The notes beneath the pieces were generated by a model. That model was not told the DNA's origin. It saw only the letters and a program-made list of their open reading frames with translations, and did no database searches. The translations under genes and the position numbers were made by a program. Shown one piece after another: positions 17,213 through 25,727 of a stretch of DNA of 37,543 nucleotides. The DNA comes from Hahella ganghwensis DSM 17046 (GTDB taxonomy: Bacteria > Pseudomonadota > Gammaproteobacteria > Pseudomonadales > Oleiphilaceae), in NCBI RefSeq assembly GCF_000376785.1, contig NZ_AQXX01000078.1, forward strand, positions 1 through 37,543. The letters are read 5' to 3'. Position 1 is the first letter of the stretch. Every line of letters starts with the position of its first letter.

Positions 17213-18013
17213 CTATTCCATGCGCCATGTTTCGTGCCATTCAGCAGAGTAATTAAAAACCTTCGCTACTCCAATATGTGTCATATACTCCGACAGTCCA
17301 TCAGGAAGAACCAGCTTAAAATTGCCTAATGGAATTTCTGTGTAATAATCATGTTTTTCGAAAGGTTCGAAGTCGTAAATGCTTCTAACCGACCAAGTTG
17401 TATTAATTCCAATGCCATCGATTGCAACATTAAAGCTATTTAAATAGAAATGCCCGTCAGCCTTATGCAGTCTACTATCATTCTGTGCTGCTTCCAGCAC
17501 ACCGTTAGGCTTCATTTTCCCCTCGGTCTTGTAATTCATGCGTCGAAGTTGCTCTGCATGTTGGCTGGAGCGAAAATCTGCACGATCACAACGTAGGTTG
17601 CCAATATTTTGATTTTGTTTGTGGAGTTCTGAAAGGTATTTTTTCATTGCGTCCATTGTGGCAATGACGATTGGCGATTTTTGGTAAACTTCAGGATTGA
17701 TTTTAAGGTGAGCTCCATTACCGTTGACGTAATGGTCTGCGAGGGCCGCTGCTTCTTTCAAACCTTTGTAATGCCCTCCCCACCAAAATGCTTCATACAA
17801 TTCTTTTAAGAACTCCTTGTCAGTTGCATTAAATTCCATGCGGGATTTAGCCTTGCACGTCAAATAGTCGATAGCATCTTGCATAGTCTTGAAGTCACTA
17901 TTTGAGCCAAACTTGGCGGCCATGCCCATATGCCAGAGGGGAGAGTTTGGGATATCAACCTTCTTTGCCAAACATGCTTCCGCTATTCTCTTTAAAGATT
18001 CCATATTGCTCAT
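17213..18013 (-). CDS. Protein of unknown function, possible effector-like domain
   Basis: The 266-residue protein starts at ATG 18013 with GGGAGG 8 bases upstream. No signal peptide or membrane segment is seen. The N-terminal half is helical (LKELYEAFWWGGHYKGLKEA); the C-terminal half contains GHFYLNSFNVAIDGIGINTT, then YYTEIPLGNFKLVLPDGLSE and ends VFNYSAEWHETWRME, rich in aromatic residues. It faintly resembles C-terminal domains of polymorphic or type VI toxins that end in a compact beta-rich fold, but I cannot name the family. It is followed at 11 bp by a lipoprotein gene. It lies in the AT-rich accessory stretch next to the RNA-repair operon. Confidence 0.6.
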   Translation of the reverse strand: MSNMESLKRIAEACLAKKVDIPNSPLWHMGMAAKFGSNSDFKTMQDAIDYLTCKAKSRMEFNATDKEFLKELYEAFWWGGHYKGLKEAAALADHYVNGNGAHLKINPEVYQKSPIVIATMDAMKKYLSELHKQNQNIGNLRCDRADFRSSQHAEQLRRMNYKTEGKMKPNGVLEAAQNDSRLHKADGHFYLNSFNVAIDGIGINTTWSVRSIYDFEPFEKHDYYTEIPLGNFKLVLPDGLSEYMTHIGVAKVFNYSAEWHETWRME

Positions 18014-18681
18014 AAATGAGGCCTCCCTTGGACCATTTTTTGGCCAACAAGTAGCCCCATTCGACCAAATTTTTAAGGCTAGGGACGGATTATAATGTTC
18101 CGTTAAGTTGAGAGCTTATCGTCCGTAGGGGTGATGGTCTTAATGAGGATATTTAATACAAGAGCGTGAGACCAATCCTTCGGTCTCGTGCTTCATTCGT
18201 TAGTAAAAAAGGAAACTAATCCATCCTCTTTGATACCCACTGCATGGAGCTCCTAGTGGGTACCATATGGCATTGGCGGAAAATGGTGAGTGAACCGATA
18301 CAAAATATGGAGTGGGAAATTCAATCCATCGGATAACATTTATTTGCGAAATCGGGAAATAGAAAGTAGTGGTTAAGCAGAGCGGTTCTAATGCATGAGA
18401 GGCATGACAAACTTTTGCCTATTTCAAAGCCAACGAAGCTGTCCTATAATCCCCGTCAGTTTAAACATCCCCCATCTTCGAGGCGTTGGACTTTCGTTCT
18501 AATTGTGGAGCTATGTAATTACTTTCTCCTTCTTTTACAGCAAAACTTTTATTCGCTATACGATCACCATTAAGAATTGATCGGTTGCGAAGGGTAACTG
18601 CTGTCCTTCCAAATTTTATCTTTTAAAAGCATACCAAAAGCGAAGAGAGCACTTGGTATCGGGAAGTTAAGGAGATAGGTA
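18014..18681. other. Gene-free leader region upstream of the RNA-repair operon
   Basis: These 668 bases are AT-rich and hold no convincing gene. Structures seen: GAGACC...GGTCTC near 18158-18188; a perfect 8-bp stem TACCCACT (18234-18241) with AGTGGGTA (18255-18262), whose loop contains the palindrome GGAGCTCC; and CGATCA...TGATCG (18561-18583), about 100 bp before the ligase start. A 60-codon ORF at 18391-18573 lacks a ribosome site and was not accepted. A small RNA is possible but not shown. Confidence 0.4.
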
Positions 18682-19332
18682 ATGAACGTTCAACGGTTCA
18701 AATACCCTCGTACACCTCATCTTCCATGGTCTCCGGGATATACGGCCGACGATATTCGGCAATCGGATTCTCATGGATTTGAAAACAAAGAAGTGGTGAT
18801 CACCGAAAAAATGGATGGTGAATGCACGACCATTTATCGGGACTATATACACGCACGTTCGATTGACAGTCGACATCATCCATCAAGAAACTGGGTGAAA
18901 GCCTTGCAGGCTCGTCTTGCCTCGGATATCCCCGAAGGTTGGCGGATTTGTGGTGAAAATCTTTATGCAAAACATTCGCTCTTTTACTCCGACTTAGACA
19001 GCTATTTTTATGTGTTTGCTATATGGGATGAGAATAATCGCTGCCTGAGCTGGGATGAATTACTTGAATGGACGGAGCTGTGTAAGCTTCACACCGTACC
19101 TGTCATTCATAGAAGCATGTGGGATGAGCGTATGGTCAGAAATATCAATGTCGACGAATCCAGGATGGAAGGGTACGTTGTACGAACAGCAGAAGGTTTT
19201 GATTATTCAGATTTCAGCATTCATTTTGCCAAGTGGGTAAGACCCAATCATGTGCAGACGGATACCCACTGGATGGCGCAATCGGTTGTCCCAAATAAGC
19301 TAAAACCAATGGAAGGGGCTGAAAATGAATAG
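18682..19332 (+). CDS. RNA ligase family protein (first of two)
   Basis: A 216-residue ATP-dependent nucleotidyltransferase-fold ligase, expected to seal 5'-phosphate/3'-OH RNA ends. Motif I ITEKMDGE carries the AMP-accepting Lys43. The others follow: motif Ia around SIDSRHH, the family stretch CGENLYAKHSLFY (90-102), motif III YVFAIWDE, motif IV RMEGYVVR (161-168) and motif V FAKWVR with Lys184. All nucleotidyltransferase motifs are present, but there is no extra C-terminal domain. AGGAG 7 bases before the ATG supports the start. Its last 8 bases overlap the start of the HD-Pnk gene. It shares KYPRTxH at the N-terminus with the second ligase of the operon. Confidence 0.88.
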   Translation: MNVQRFKYPRTPHLPWSPGYTADDIRQSDSHGFENKEVVITEKMDGECTTIYRDYIHARSIDSRHHPSRNWVKALQARLASDIPEGWRICGENLYAKHSLFYSDLDSYFYVFAIWDENNRCLSWDELLEWTELCKLHTVPVIHRSMWDERMVRNINVDESRMEGYVVRTAEGFDYSDFSIHFAKWVRPNHVQTDTHWMAQSVVPNKLKPMEGAENE

Positions 19333-20617
19333 ACGTTCCTGGCTCCAGTCATTGGCGCTGGATGGCACACCGTCAATTGATGAGTGTATAGATCAGTTAG
19401 GAGATACTTTTCCACTGCTACATCAGTTCAAGGCGACCGAACAAGACCCTCAATGGCATGCCGAAGGCGATGTACATATCCATACAGGTATGGTTTTAAC
19501 CGAGCTATATCAATTGTTGGAGAGTGAAGCCTGCCATATCCAAGGAGAGAAAAGACAAGCTTTGGTGCTGGGTGCTTTGTTGCATGATATTGCCAAGCCG
19601 CTAACGACCCGACGCAGAGAGGTGAAGGGGATTGAGCGTGTCATTGCAACCGGACATGAAGCAATGGGAAGGTCTTATATCGCCCACAGGATACTCAATC
19701 TGGAACTACCCAATGAGGTGGTGGATTTGGTGATGGGGCTGGTTGGGGAGCATCACAGACCCAAACTCCTGGTCATCAAACAAATGGAGCGCGGTGAGTA
19801 CTGGAAGCTCGCTAGAAAAGCTTCGCCCGAGCTGCTTTATTGGCTGGAAATTGCTGATATGAGAGGTCGAATTTGTGAAGACCTGAATGTGCAAATTGAT
19901 CTATTAGAGCAATTTCGTTTGTTCAGTGAAGAGTACGAGGTCTGGAACTCCCATTTGCCATTGGAACAACTTCGTTGCGATTTGGAATCTCATGTCGAAA
20001 ATTTGCAGCCCAGTGTTAGAGACATGATCTTTGCACGAATCATGCGAGATTTCGAGGAAGGTGATATTTCAACCCTGGAAGAAGGAATAGCGCGGACCTA
20101 CTCTCTAAGAAGCGGTTTCAGTGAGGTGTATATATTGTATGGACCCAGCGGCTCAGGCAAGTCTTCTTGGATCAAGCGTTTCCTTCCTGATTGTGAAGTG
20201 ATCTCTCTTGATGAGCTGAGAGAAGAAATCAATAGTGACAGATCGGATCAATCGAATTTAAGCCAAATTCTTAATACTGCGCGTGAAAGGCTGAAAGTTT
20301 GTTTACGGGCTAAAAAAAAGGTGATCTGGGATGCGACAAACTTACGAGAGGATTTCAGACAACGGATTTGTCGAGTCGCATTCGACTACCACGCTTTCGT
20401 GACGATGGTGGTCATTCACAAGTCTGAACTTCAGCTTTTTGCAGATAATAAGAACCGGCCGCATCCCGTACCGGAAGAAATTCTTCGAAAGCAACTGGAT
20501 CAACTGGAATGGCCGGTTCCAGAAGAGGCGCATAGATACTGGATTGTTGACGGCGAAGGTCAGGTCAGAAAGTTGTCTGGTGGATTTTGTGAGGATCGTC
20601 ATGATGGAGTTCATTAA
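19325..20617 (+). CDS. HD-Pnk: HD phosphoesterase fused to polynucleotide kinase (RNA end healing)
   Basis: The 430-residue bifunctional protein has an HD metallo-phosphohydrolase domain (about 40-200) with metal ligands His53 (VHIHTGMV), His87-Asp88 (LLHDIAKP), His111 (GHEAMG), His143/His144 (GEHHRPK) and Asp178 (IADMRG). A P-loop kinase domain (about 265-410) has Walker A GPSGSGKS (273-280), catalytic Asp296 in SLDELR, and DATN (336-339). This matches HD-Pnk enzymes, known from work on Runella: the HD part removes 2',3'-cyclic or 2'/3' phosphates and the kinase phosphorylates 5'-OH ends, producing ends a ligase can join. It overlaps both flanking ligase genes, consistent with coupled translation and a joint repair role. 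Confidence 0.88.
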   Translation: MNRRSWLQSLALDGTPSIDECIDQLGDTFPLLHQFKATEQDPQWHAEGDVHIHTGMVLTELYQLLESEACHIQGEKRQALVLGALLHDIAKPLTTRRREVKGIERVIATGHEAMGRSYIAHRILNLELPNEVVDLVMGLVGEHHRPKLLVIKQMERGEYWKLARKASPELLYWLEIADMRGRICEDLNVQIDLLEQFRLFSEEYEVWNSHLPLEQLRCDLESHVENLQPSVRDMIFARIMRDFEEGDISTLEEGIARTYSLRSGFSEVYILYGPSGSGKSSWIKRFLPDCEVISLDELREEINSDRSDQSNLSQILNTARERLKVCLRAKKKVIWDATNLREDFRQRICRVAFDYHAFVTMVVIHKSELQLFADNKNRPHPVPEEILRKQLDQLEWPVPEEAHRYWIVDGEGQVRKLSGGFCEDRHDGVH

Positions 20618-21374
20618 ATATCCTCGAACCAATCATATCGAAGGGGCCAGGTTTACTTGTAACCCTCTAGATCTGAAGAAAATCAAGCTCGAGTCCGTCG
20701 CAGGAAAGCATCTCGTGATTGAAGAGAAAATGGATGGAACTCAAGTCGGTATCTTCTTTGAGAGACAGGACTTTCCTCGTATACAGAGTCGCGGACACTT
20801 TATCGACGAAGTATATAACCCAGAGTTTGATTTACTGAAAAACTGGCTTGCGACACATCGCGAATCTCTCTGGGAAGTGCTCGGTGATCGATACATATTG
20901 TTTGGCGAGTGGCTATTCGCAAAACACACGCTGTATTACGATCAATTACCTGACTTTCTGTTGGAATACGATATCTATGATAGAGAACTTGGCGCCTTTC
21001 TGAACACTTCCCGTCGACAGGAATTGCTTAAAGATTTAGGTTTTCTGTCTTCTGTTAGAGTCGTTGGACAAGGCATGTATTCAACAGCTTATGAACTGTA
21101 CAGATTGACTGGTGATTCAAACTTTGTCTCCTCCAATCAAAAAGAAAACTTTCTGAAGTCTGTATCGCAGAAAAACCTAGATCCTGATATTGCGACCAAG
21201 CAAACGGATCTATCTGGAAAGATGGAGGGGCTTTATATAAAGCATGAACATAATGGAATTGTAAAAAGCCGCTACAAGTTCATCAGAGCTGAGTTTCTCG
21301 CTAGGATTATTGAGCTGCAAGAACACTGGAGAGATCGAGCAATGATTAGAAATCTAATTCTTGGGTATTCGTAA
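20601..21374 (+). CDS. RNA ligase family protein (second of two)
   Basis: The protein has 257 residues from ATG 20601, with GAGGA 5 bases upstream; a second ATG at 20604 is equally possible, and a much longer in-frame extension to 20439 only shadows the HD-Pnk gene. Motif I IEEKMDGTQVG places the nucleotidyl Lys at 43, as in the first ligase. Motif Ia is QSRGHF, then FGEWLFAKHTLYY (101-113), motif III LEYDIYD, motif IV KMEGLYIKHE (207-216) and motif V SRYKFIR (near 226). A C-terminal helical tail of about 30 residues is absent from the first ligase. The two ligases are paralogues of one family, yet differ enough to suggest different substrates. It ends the operon. Confidence 0.87.
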   Translation: MMEFIKYPRTNHIEGARFTCNPLDLKKIKLESVAGKHLVIEEKMDGTQVGIFFERQDFPRIQSRGHFIDEVYNPEFDLLKNWLATHRESLWEVLGDRYILFGEWLFAKHTLYYDQLPDFLLEYDIYDRELGAFLNTSRRQELLKDLGFLSSVRVVGQGMYSTAYELYRLTGDSNFVSSNQKENFLKSVSQKNLDPDIATKQTDLSGKMEGLYIKHEHNGIVKSRYKFIRAEFLARIIELQEHWRDRAMIRNLILGYS

Positions 21375-22108
21375 TGAGGTGGTTGCTCAGTAAAACATTA
21401 TCAATATCCCACGAGTTTTGCTTCTTGTCAGACGAAGAATAACTTTCTATCACCGGGACATTAGCGATTAACGTGCTCCTTTATTGCTAATGTCCCGTCT
21501 GGTAGCCGTGGTCGCTCGTTATCTGCTGATGGTGTTTCATCTTGTGGTCGGGAATTCTGTTACCGGACGATACTCCAGGGGTCATTGATTGGCCAGTCTG
21601 TCAAAGTCAAAAATGTATAGGTAATCGGTTGATAAGGTATTTGCTACAGGGGATTGATACATTGTGTAATGTTTATAGCCTCGATACAGCTGAATAAGGC
21701 ATGAGCGTATACCTCTCAAGGAATGATTCTCCAGCTGCCCGGAGGGCGTCGAAGGCGGTTCAGAGACAATAATGATAATTCAGGTTACCGTCATGAGATT
21801 CTTAGAAAACATCATTCCCACCATCTGTCGTCTGGCCTGTCAGGCTATCAAGTTAAACCCGTTACAACCACTGCATTCGCCATTCTCTTTTGTAGCAGAA
21901 TATACCCGTTATAGAACGCCCACCTGACGGGTAGACGTTCGTTCCTGAAATAGATCAATAAAATAGTTAACACAGATCATGGGCCAGTCTTTTATAGAGG
22001 GAGGTATGCCCAGGGAATCGCTTTGTCCTAACAAAAATATTTACCGGGCACATGAGAGCCTAAGTAGCTGACGGAACAGGCGACCCCGGTAGTGCGAGGG
22101 TATGGTTT
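21375..22108. other. Gene-free stretch after the RNA-repair operon
   Basis: These 734 bases hold one strong hairpin (21454-21497, listed separately) and no gene I can support. A 44-codon ORF at 21793-21927 (start MRFLENIIP) and a 63-codon ORF at 21723-21914 have weak or no ribosome sites. The end near the solute-binding gene has GAGGG 8 bases before its ATG. Confidence 0.4.
21454..21497. repeat. Perfect 12-bp inverted repeat (hairpin)
   Basis: CGGGACATTAGC (21454-21465) pairs exactly with GCTAATGTCCCG (21486-21497), with a 20-base interior. It lies 79 bases after the second ligase's stop. There is no T-run. It could be an operon 3' end structure or a transposon-end remnant. Confidence 0.6.
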
Positions 22109-23515
22109 ATGAATCATTTAAGGCACAGTATTTCCTCTTACCGTTGGGGGCGATTTCTACCCCCGTTGGTCTTTCTGATCCCAATACTATTTCTGATACT
22201 TCTGATACCTGCTATCAGCGCCCGGACTCTGGCGGTTGAGATCGTTGTGGCGACTGTCGACAACGCTGACATGCTCAACATGAAAAAGCTTTCCAGTCGA
22301 TTTGAGGAGCAGAACAAGGATATCCGGATTCGCTGGAAAATCGTTGATGAAAGTGTCTTGCGCCTGATGCAGGCCAACGACAGCAAACAAGGAAAGTCCC
22401 AATATGATGTGTATACGCTGGGATTGTTTGAAGCGCCTATTTGGGGAAGCAAAGGTCGACTTTCTCCGGTCCCGGACAATTTTCAATCCAGCAAAGAGCT
22501 GACTAACTGGATACCTGAAATACTTGATGGCTTTAAATACGGTGACAATTATTATGCCTTGCCGTATTACGGGGAAAGTTCCATTACCTACTACCGTAAA
22601 GATGTGCTCGAGCAGTATGACCTGCAGATCCCAATGCAGCCTACCTGGCGGGATATTGAAGGTACTCTGGAAGTTCTGAGCAGAGTCTCCGGTGGCAAAA
22701 AGGGAAAACTTTGCCTGAGGGGAAAACCAGGGTGGGGGGAAAATATTGTGATTCTGGCCACTATGGTGAATGGCTTTGGTGGTCGCTGGTTTGATGAAGA
22801 CTGGCAGGCAGTACTTACAGAAAAACCCTGGCATGATGCGATCGACTTCTACCTATCGGTCATGGAGAAGTATGGACTGGAGCAGGCCTGGAATAACGGT
22901 TACTCGGAAAATTTGCAGGCATTTTTGAATGGGCAGTGCGATATCTGGGTGGACTCCACGGCTGCCGGTGGTGCGGTGGCGTCCGGGGAGATATATCCCA
23001 ATGTCGGCTATGCCTCAGCGCCTATGCAGATCACGGACAAAGGAACCAACTGGTTATGGTCCTGGGGGTTCGCAGTGCCAAAAGGTTCCACCAAAAAAGA
23101 AGCGGCCTGGCGTTTTGTTAAATGGGCGACTTCAGACGATTATCATCAACTGGTTGAAACGCATTATGGAATTGCGCAGGTCCCTCCAGGTACTCGTTAT
23201 ACGCTATACAGAAATCCCTCCTACCGGGAATATGCCCGGTTCGCGGATATCACTCTGGAAGCCATTGAGAGTGCTGATTTTGATGCGCCCAGCGTGAAGC
23301 CTGTGCCTTATCGGGGCATCCAGTTTATTCAGGTGGAAGAGTTTCAGCAGATTGGCAACTTTGTTGGCAAGAAGCTCTCGGAGATGCTGAAGCAGGCACT
23401 AGACGACGGTGAGTCAGTGAATCTGGACAGAGAACTGAAGCGGATGTCGGAGTTTGTTCAGGCCTCTCACAATATTGCTGAGAGGCTCAGGCAAAAGGGG
23501 CTCGATGCGTATTGA
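22109..23515 (+). CDS. Extracellular solute-binding protein (SBP_bac_1, sugar/polyol type)
   Basis: The 468-residue periplasmic binding protein has a signal sequence with a long hydrophobic core (residues 17-35, cleavage near SARTLA). The mature part matches family 1 binding proteins of the sugar-alcohol or maltose class: YDVYTLGLFEAPIWG, YALPYYGESSITYYRKDV, CLRGKPGWGEN, GQCDIWVDSTAAGG and WLWSWGFAVPKGSTKKEAAWRFVKWATS. GAGGG 8 bases before ATG supports the start. No permease or ATPase gene is nearby, so it either shares a distant transporter or acts as a sensor partner. It is convergent, with a 13-bp gap, with a homologous two-domain protein. Confidence 0.88.
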   Translation: MNHLRHSISSYRWGRFLPPLVFLIPILFLILLIPAISARTLAVEIVVATVDNADMLNMKKLSSRFEEQNKDIRIRWKIVDESVLRLMQANDSKQGKSQYDVYTLGLFEAPIWGSKGRLSPVPDNFQSSKELTNWIPEILDGFKYGDNYYALPYYGESSITYYRKDVLEQYDLQIPMQPTWRDIEGTLEVLSRVSGGKKGKLCLRGKPGWGENIVILATMVNGFGGRWFDEDWQAVLTEKPWHDAIDFYLSVMEKYGLEQAWNNGYSENLQAFLNGQCDIWVDSTAAGGAVASGEIYPNVGYASAPMQITDKGTNWLWSWGFAVPKGSTKKEAAWRFVKWATSDDYHQLVETHYGIAQVPPGTRYTLYRNPSYREYARFADITLEAIESADFDAPSVKPVPYRGIQFIQVEEFQQIGNFVGKKLSEMLKQALDDGESVNLDRELKRMSEFVQASHNIAERLRQKGLDAY

Positions 23516-23528
23516 GCCACTTTAGAGA

Positions 23529-25568
23529 TTATTGGTAGTAACCGGAGTCTTTCATCTGTCGCAGAATCAATTGCTGGGACTCCCTCAGGGCTTCTTCTGC
23601 GGTCATTTTTCTCTCCAGCATATTGGCAACATTCAGGCTGACGGCTCGTCCAATCGAGGGGAATTCGGGAATGGCGACCAACTGAATACCGGTATAGGGA
23701 GAAGGTTCCAGAGTCTGATTTACCGGGTCTGCGGTCTGGATTGCCTGCAGTACAAAGTCAGAAAATGGTGCAGCCTTTCTGTACTCTTCATGCTCGTAGG
23801 TGGATTGGCGGGTGGCTGGAGGTACGGATACCCAGCCATTGGTTTTGCCAACCATCTCGATATAACCTTTTGATGTGGCCCAGGTAATAAACGCCTGGGC
23901 AGCATATCGGTTACGGGAAGACGACGGAATTGCCAGAGCCCATGACCATAACCAGTTGGCTCCGCGCACGACGGTTCCTATCGGAGCGGAGGAGAAGCCG
24001 ACTTTGTCGTGCACCCTGGATTGATTGGGATCGAACAGAAGGCCGGCGGCAACGGTGGCATCCACCCACATGGCGCACTTGCCATCGGCAAATAGCTTAA
24101 GCGTTTCGTTAAACCCATTGTGGGTGACATTTGGCGGGCCGTAATGACTGAGAAGTTCTTTGTACAGAAGAAAGACTTTCAGCCAGGGCTTGGTGTCCAA
24201 TTGGGGTATCCAGCCGGGATCGAACCACCGACCGCCAAAGGTGTTGACCATGGTGGATATGATGGTGATATTTTCGCCCCAACCGGGTTTACCGCGCAGA
24301 CAGATTCCATAAACCCCATTGTCCGGGTCATGCAGTCGGGCGGCAAACTCTCGCATTTCATGCCAGGTGGGTTGGTCTGGCATCACCAATTCAGCCTGGG
24401 CAAACAGGTCTTTGCGGTAATAGGTCATGGAGCTTTCCGCATAGATTGGCAGAGCATAGAGCGTATCTTTATAGGACAGGCTGTTTCTGACAGTTTCAAA
24501 GATATCGTTGACATCATATTCGTCAGATAGATTGACCATTGGTACCAGCCACCCTTTTTCCGCCCAGAGTGGGGTCTCATAAGTACCGATGGTGATAACG
24601 TCGAATCGCCCGTCAGAGATGGCAAAATCACTCAGTAAGCGGCGTCTTAGCGTATTTTCATTCATCACTCTCCAGTTGAGCTGAATATCGGGATGCAGCT
24701 TGAGAAACTCTCTGGAGAGTTCTTTGATGACTTTCATTTCCGCATTGTTTACGGTACCGATGGTCAGCACGGTTTGGGGGAGGGCGGCAATACTGTTTGG
24801 TCCGAATCCGTGTTCCGCCATAATCTGGTCAAGTTTGCCGTTTTCTTTCAGTAGCTGAAGGCCGACGTTGAATTTCTGCCAAAGCAGGAAATGGTTGGAT
24901 TTGTTACGCGGAAAGCCCACCTGAAATCTGACGTTCAGCAGTGGAGGCTCAATAAACTCAAGACTCCCAATCATATGAGGGCGCTGTAACACGATCAGAT
25001 CTGCAGCGGTGTACTTATCCATGTAGGTGAAATCAATTCGGCCCCGGAATAGCTTATCCAGGTTGTTGAGGTCCGTGCGGACAAAATCCTTGCGAATGCC
25101 TCGAGTGTTTTCGAACAGTTTATTGATGTTCTCACCGGATACCAGTCCCAGGCGATAACCCTTAAGAGCCGTCTGGATTTCGGGCAACGTTCTGGGGGGA
25201 GGAGAGGGCCACTTGGCCTTTGAGTCCTTCTTCTTCAGCAGACCGATAGAGCCACCGGGAAAGGGATCTGACAGCAGAAAATCCTCGTCATCTTCGGTAT
25301 GAATAATGAGTGGGAAGTAGCCGTCCACAATGCCCTGTATAGCGCTCTCTCTGGCTCTGGGAAGTGGCTGAAAGGTGAGATTGACGTCGAGCCCGGCTTC
25401 CTGAAAGGCGGCTCTCAATACCTTGATAGCGTAACCCTGGTCCTCCAGATGCTGGCCAACATAAGGCTCGCGCTCCCAGACAGCGAGAGATACGGGGTCT
25501 TCGGCATGGCAAATAACGCCGAAAAAGACGAAAGCGGTTGCCATGAAAAGCTTTATTGTTAGACGCAT
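23529..25568 (-). CDS. Double solute-binding protein: SBP_bac_3 fused to SBP_bac_1
   Basis: The 679-residue exported protein has a signal peptide (cleavage after CHA near residue 22). Residues about 25-255 form a family 3, amino-acid-type binding domain (LAVWEREPYVG, GYAIKVLRAAFQEAGL, YRLGLVSGENINKLF, LDQIMAEHGF). Residues about 265-640 form a family 1 domain homologous to the neighbour at 22109: TVNNAEMKVIKELS, YALPIYAESSMTYYRKD, CLRGKPGWGEN, FGGRWFD, CAMWVDATVAAG, WLWSWALAIPSSSRN. There is no frame break at the junction, so the fusion is real. No transporter subunits are encoded nearby. It lies 159 bp downstream of the retron reverse transcriptase on the same strand. Ligands are unknown. 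Confidence 0.87.
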   Translation of the reverse strand: MRLTIKLFMATAFVFFGVICHAEDPVSLAVWEREPYVGQHLEDQGYAIKVLRAAFQEAGLDVNLTFQPLPRARESAIQGIVDGYFPLIIHTEDDEDFLLSDPFPGGSIGLLKKKDSKAKWPSPPPRTLPEIQTALKGYRLGLVSGENINKLFENTRGIRKDFVRTDLNNLDKLFRGRIDFTYMDKYTAADLIVLQRPHMIGSLEFIEPPLLNVRFQVGFPRNKSNHFLLWQKFNVGLQLLKENGKLDQIMAEHGFGPNSIAALPQTVLTIGTVNNAEMKVIKELSREFLKLHPDIQLNWRVMNENTLRRRLLSDFAISDGRFDVITIGTYETPLWAEKGWLVPMVNLSDEYDVNDIFETVRNSLSYKDTLYALPIYAESSMTYYRKDLFAQAELVMPDQPTWHEMREFAARLHDPDNGVYGICLRGKPGWGENITIISTMVNTFGGRWFDPGWIPQLDTKPWLKVFLLYKELLSHYGPPNVTHNGFNETLKLFADGKCAMWVDATVAAGLLFDPNQSRVHDKVGFSSAPIGTVVRGANWLWSWALAIPSSSRNRYAAQAFITWATSKGYIEMVGKTNGWVSVPPATRQSTYEHEEYRKAAPFSDFVLQAIQTADPVNQTLEPSPYTGIQLVAIPEFPSIGRAVSLNVANMLERKMTAEEALRESQQLILRQMKDSGYYQ

Positions 25569-25727
25569 TATTTATTCTTGCCCCGAGAAACCAGGGAAAA
25601 CTCCTTGGCGGGCGTGAGCCTATTCACTCAGCACCGACAATTATCAAATATGCATATATTTAAGGTAGCAGAAGGCCGGTAGACTGCCCACTTGTTGGCT
25701 GTTGGGGGCCTTGGAAAAAGTGCTGCC

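Noticed and set aside
20439-20600. In-frame upstream extension of the second ligase
   Set aside because: It runs inside the HD-Pnk gene in another frame and has no similarity to ligases; KYPRTxH alignment with the first ligase fixes the start near 20601.
21454-21497. Integron attC site
   Set aside because: The hairpin lacks the paired GTTRRRY/RYYYAAC boxes, and no integrase or cassette array is present.
21793-21927. 44-codon ORF starting MRFLENIIP
   Set aside because: Weak ribosome site and no recognisable features.
22187-22834. 215-codon opposite-strand frame in the solute-binding gene
   Set aside because: Shadow of a clearly recognisable binding protein; no ribosome site.
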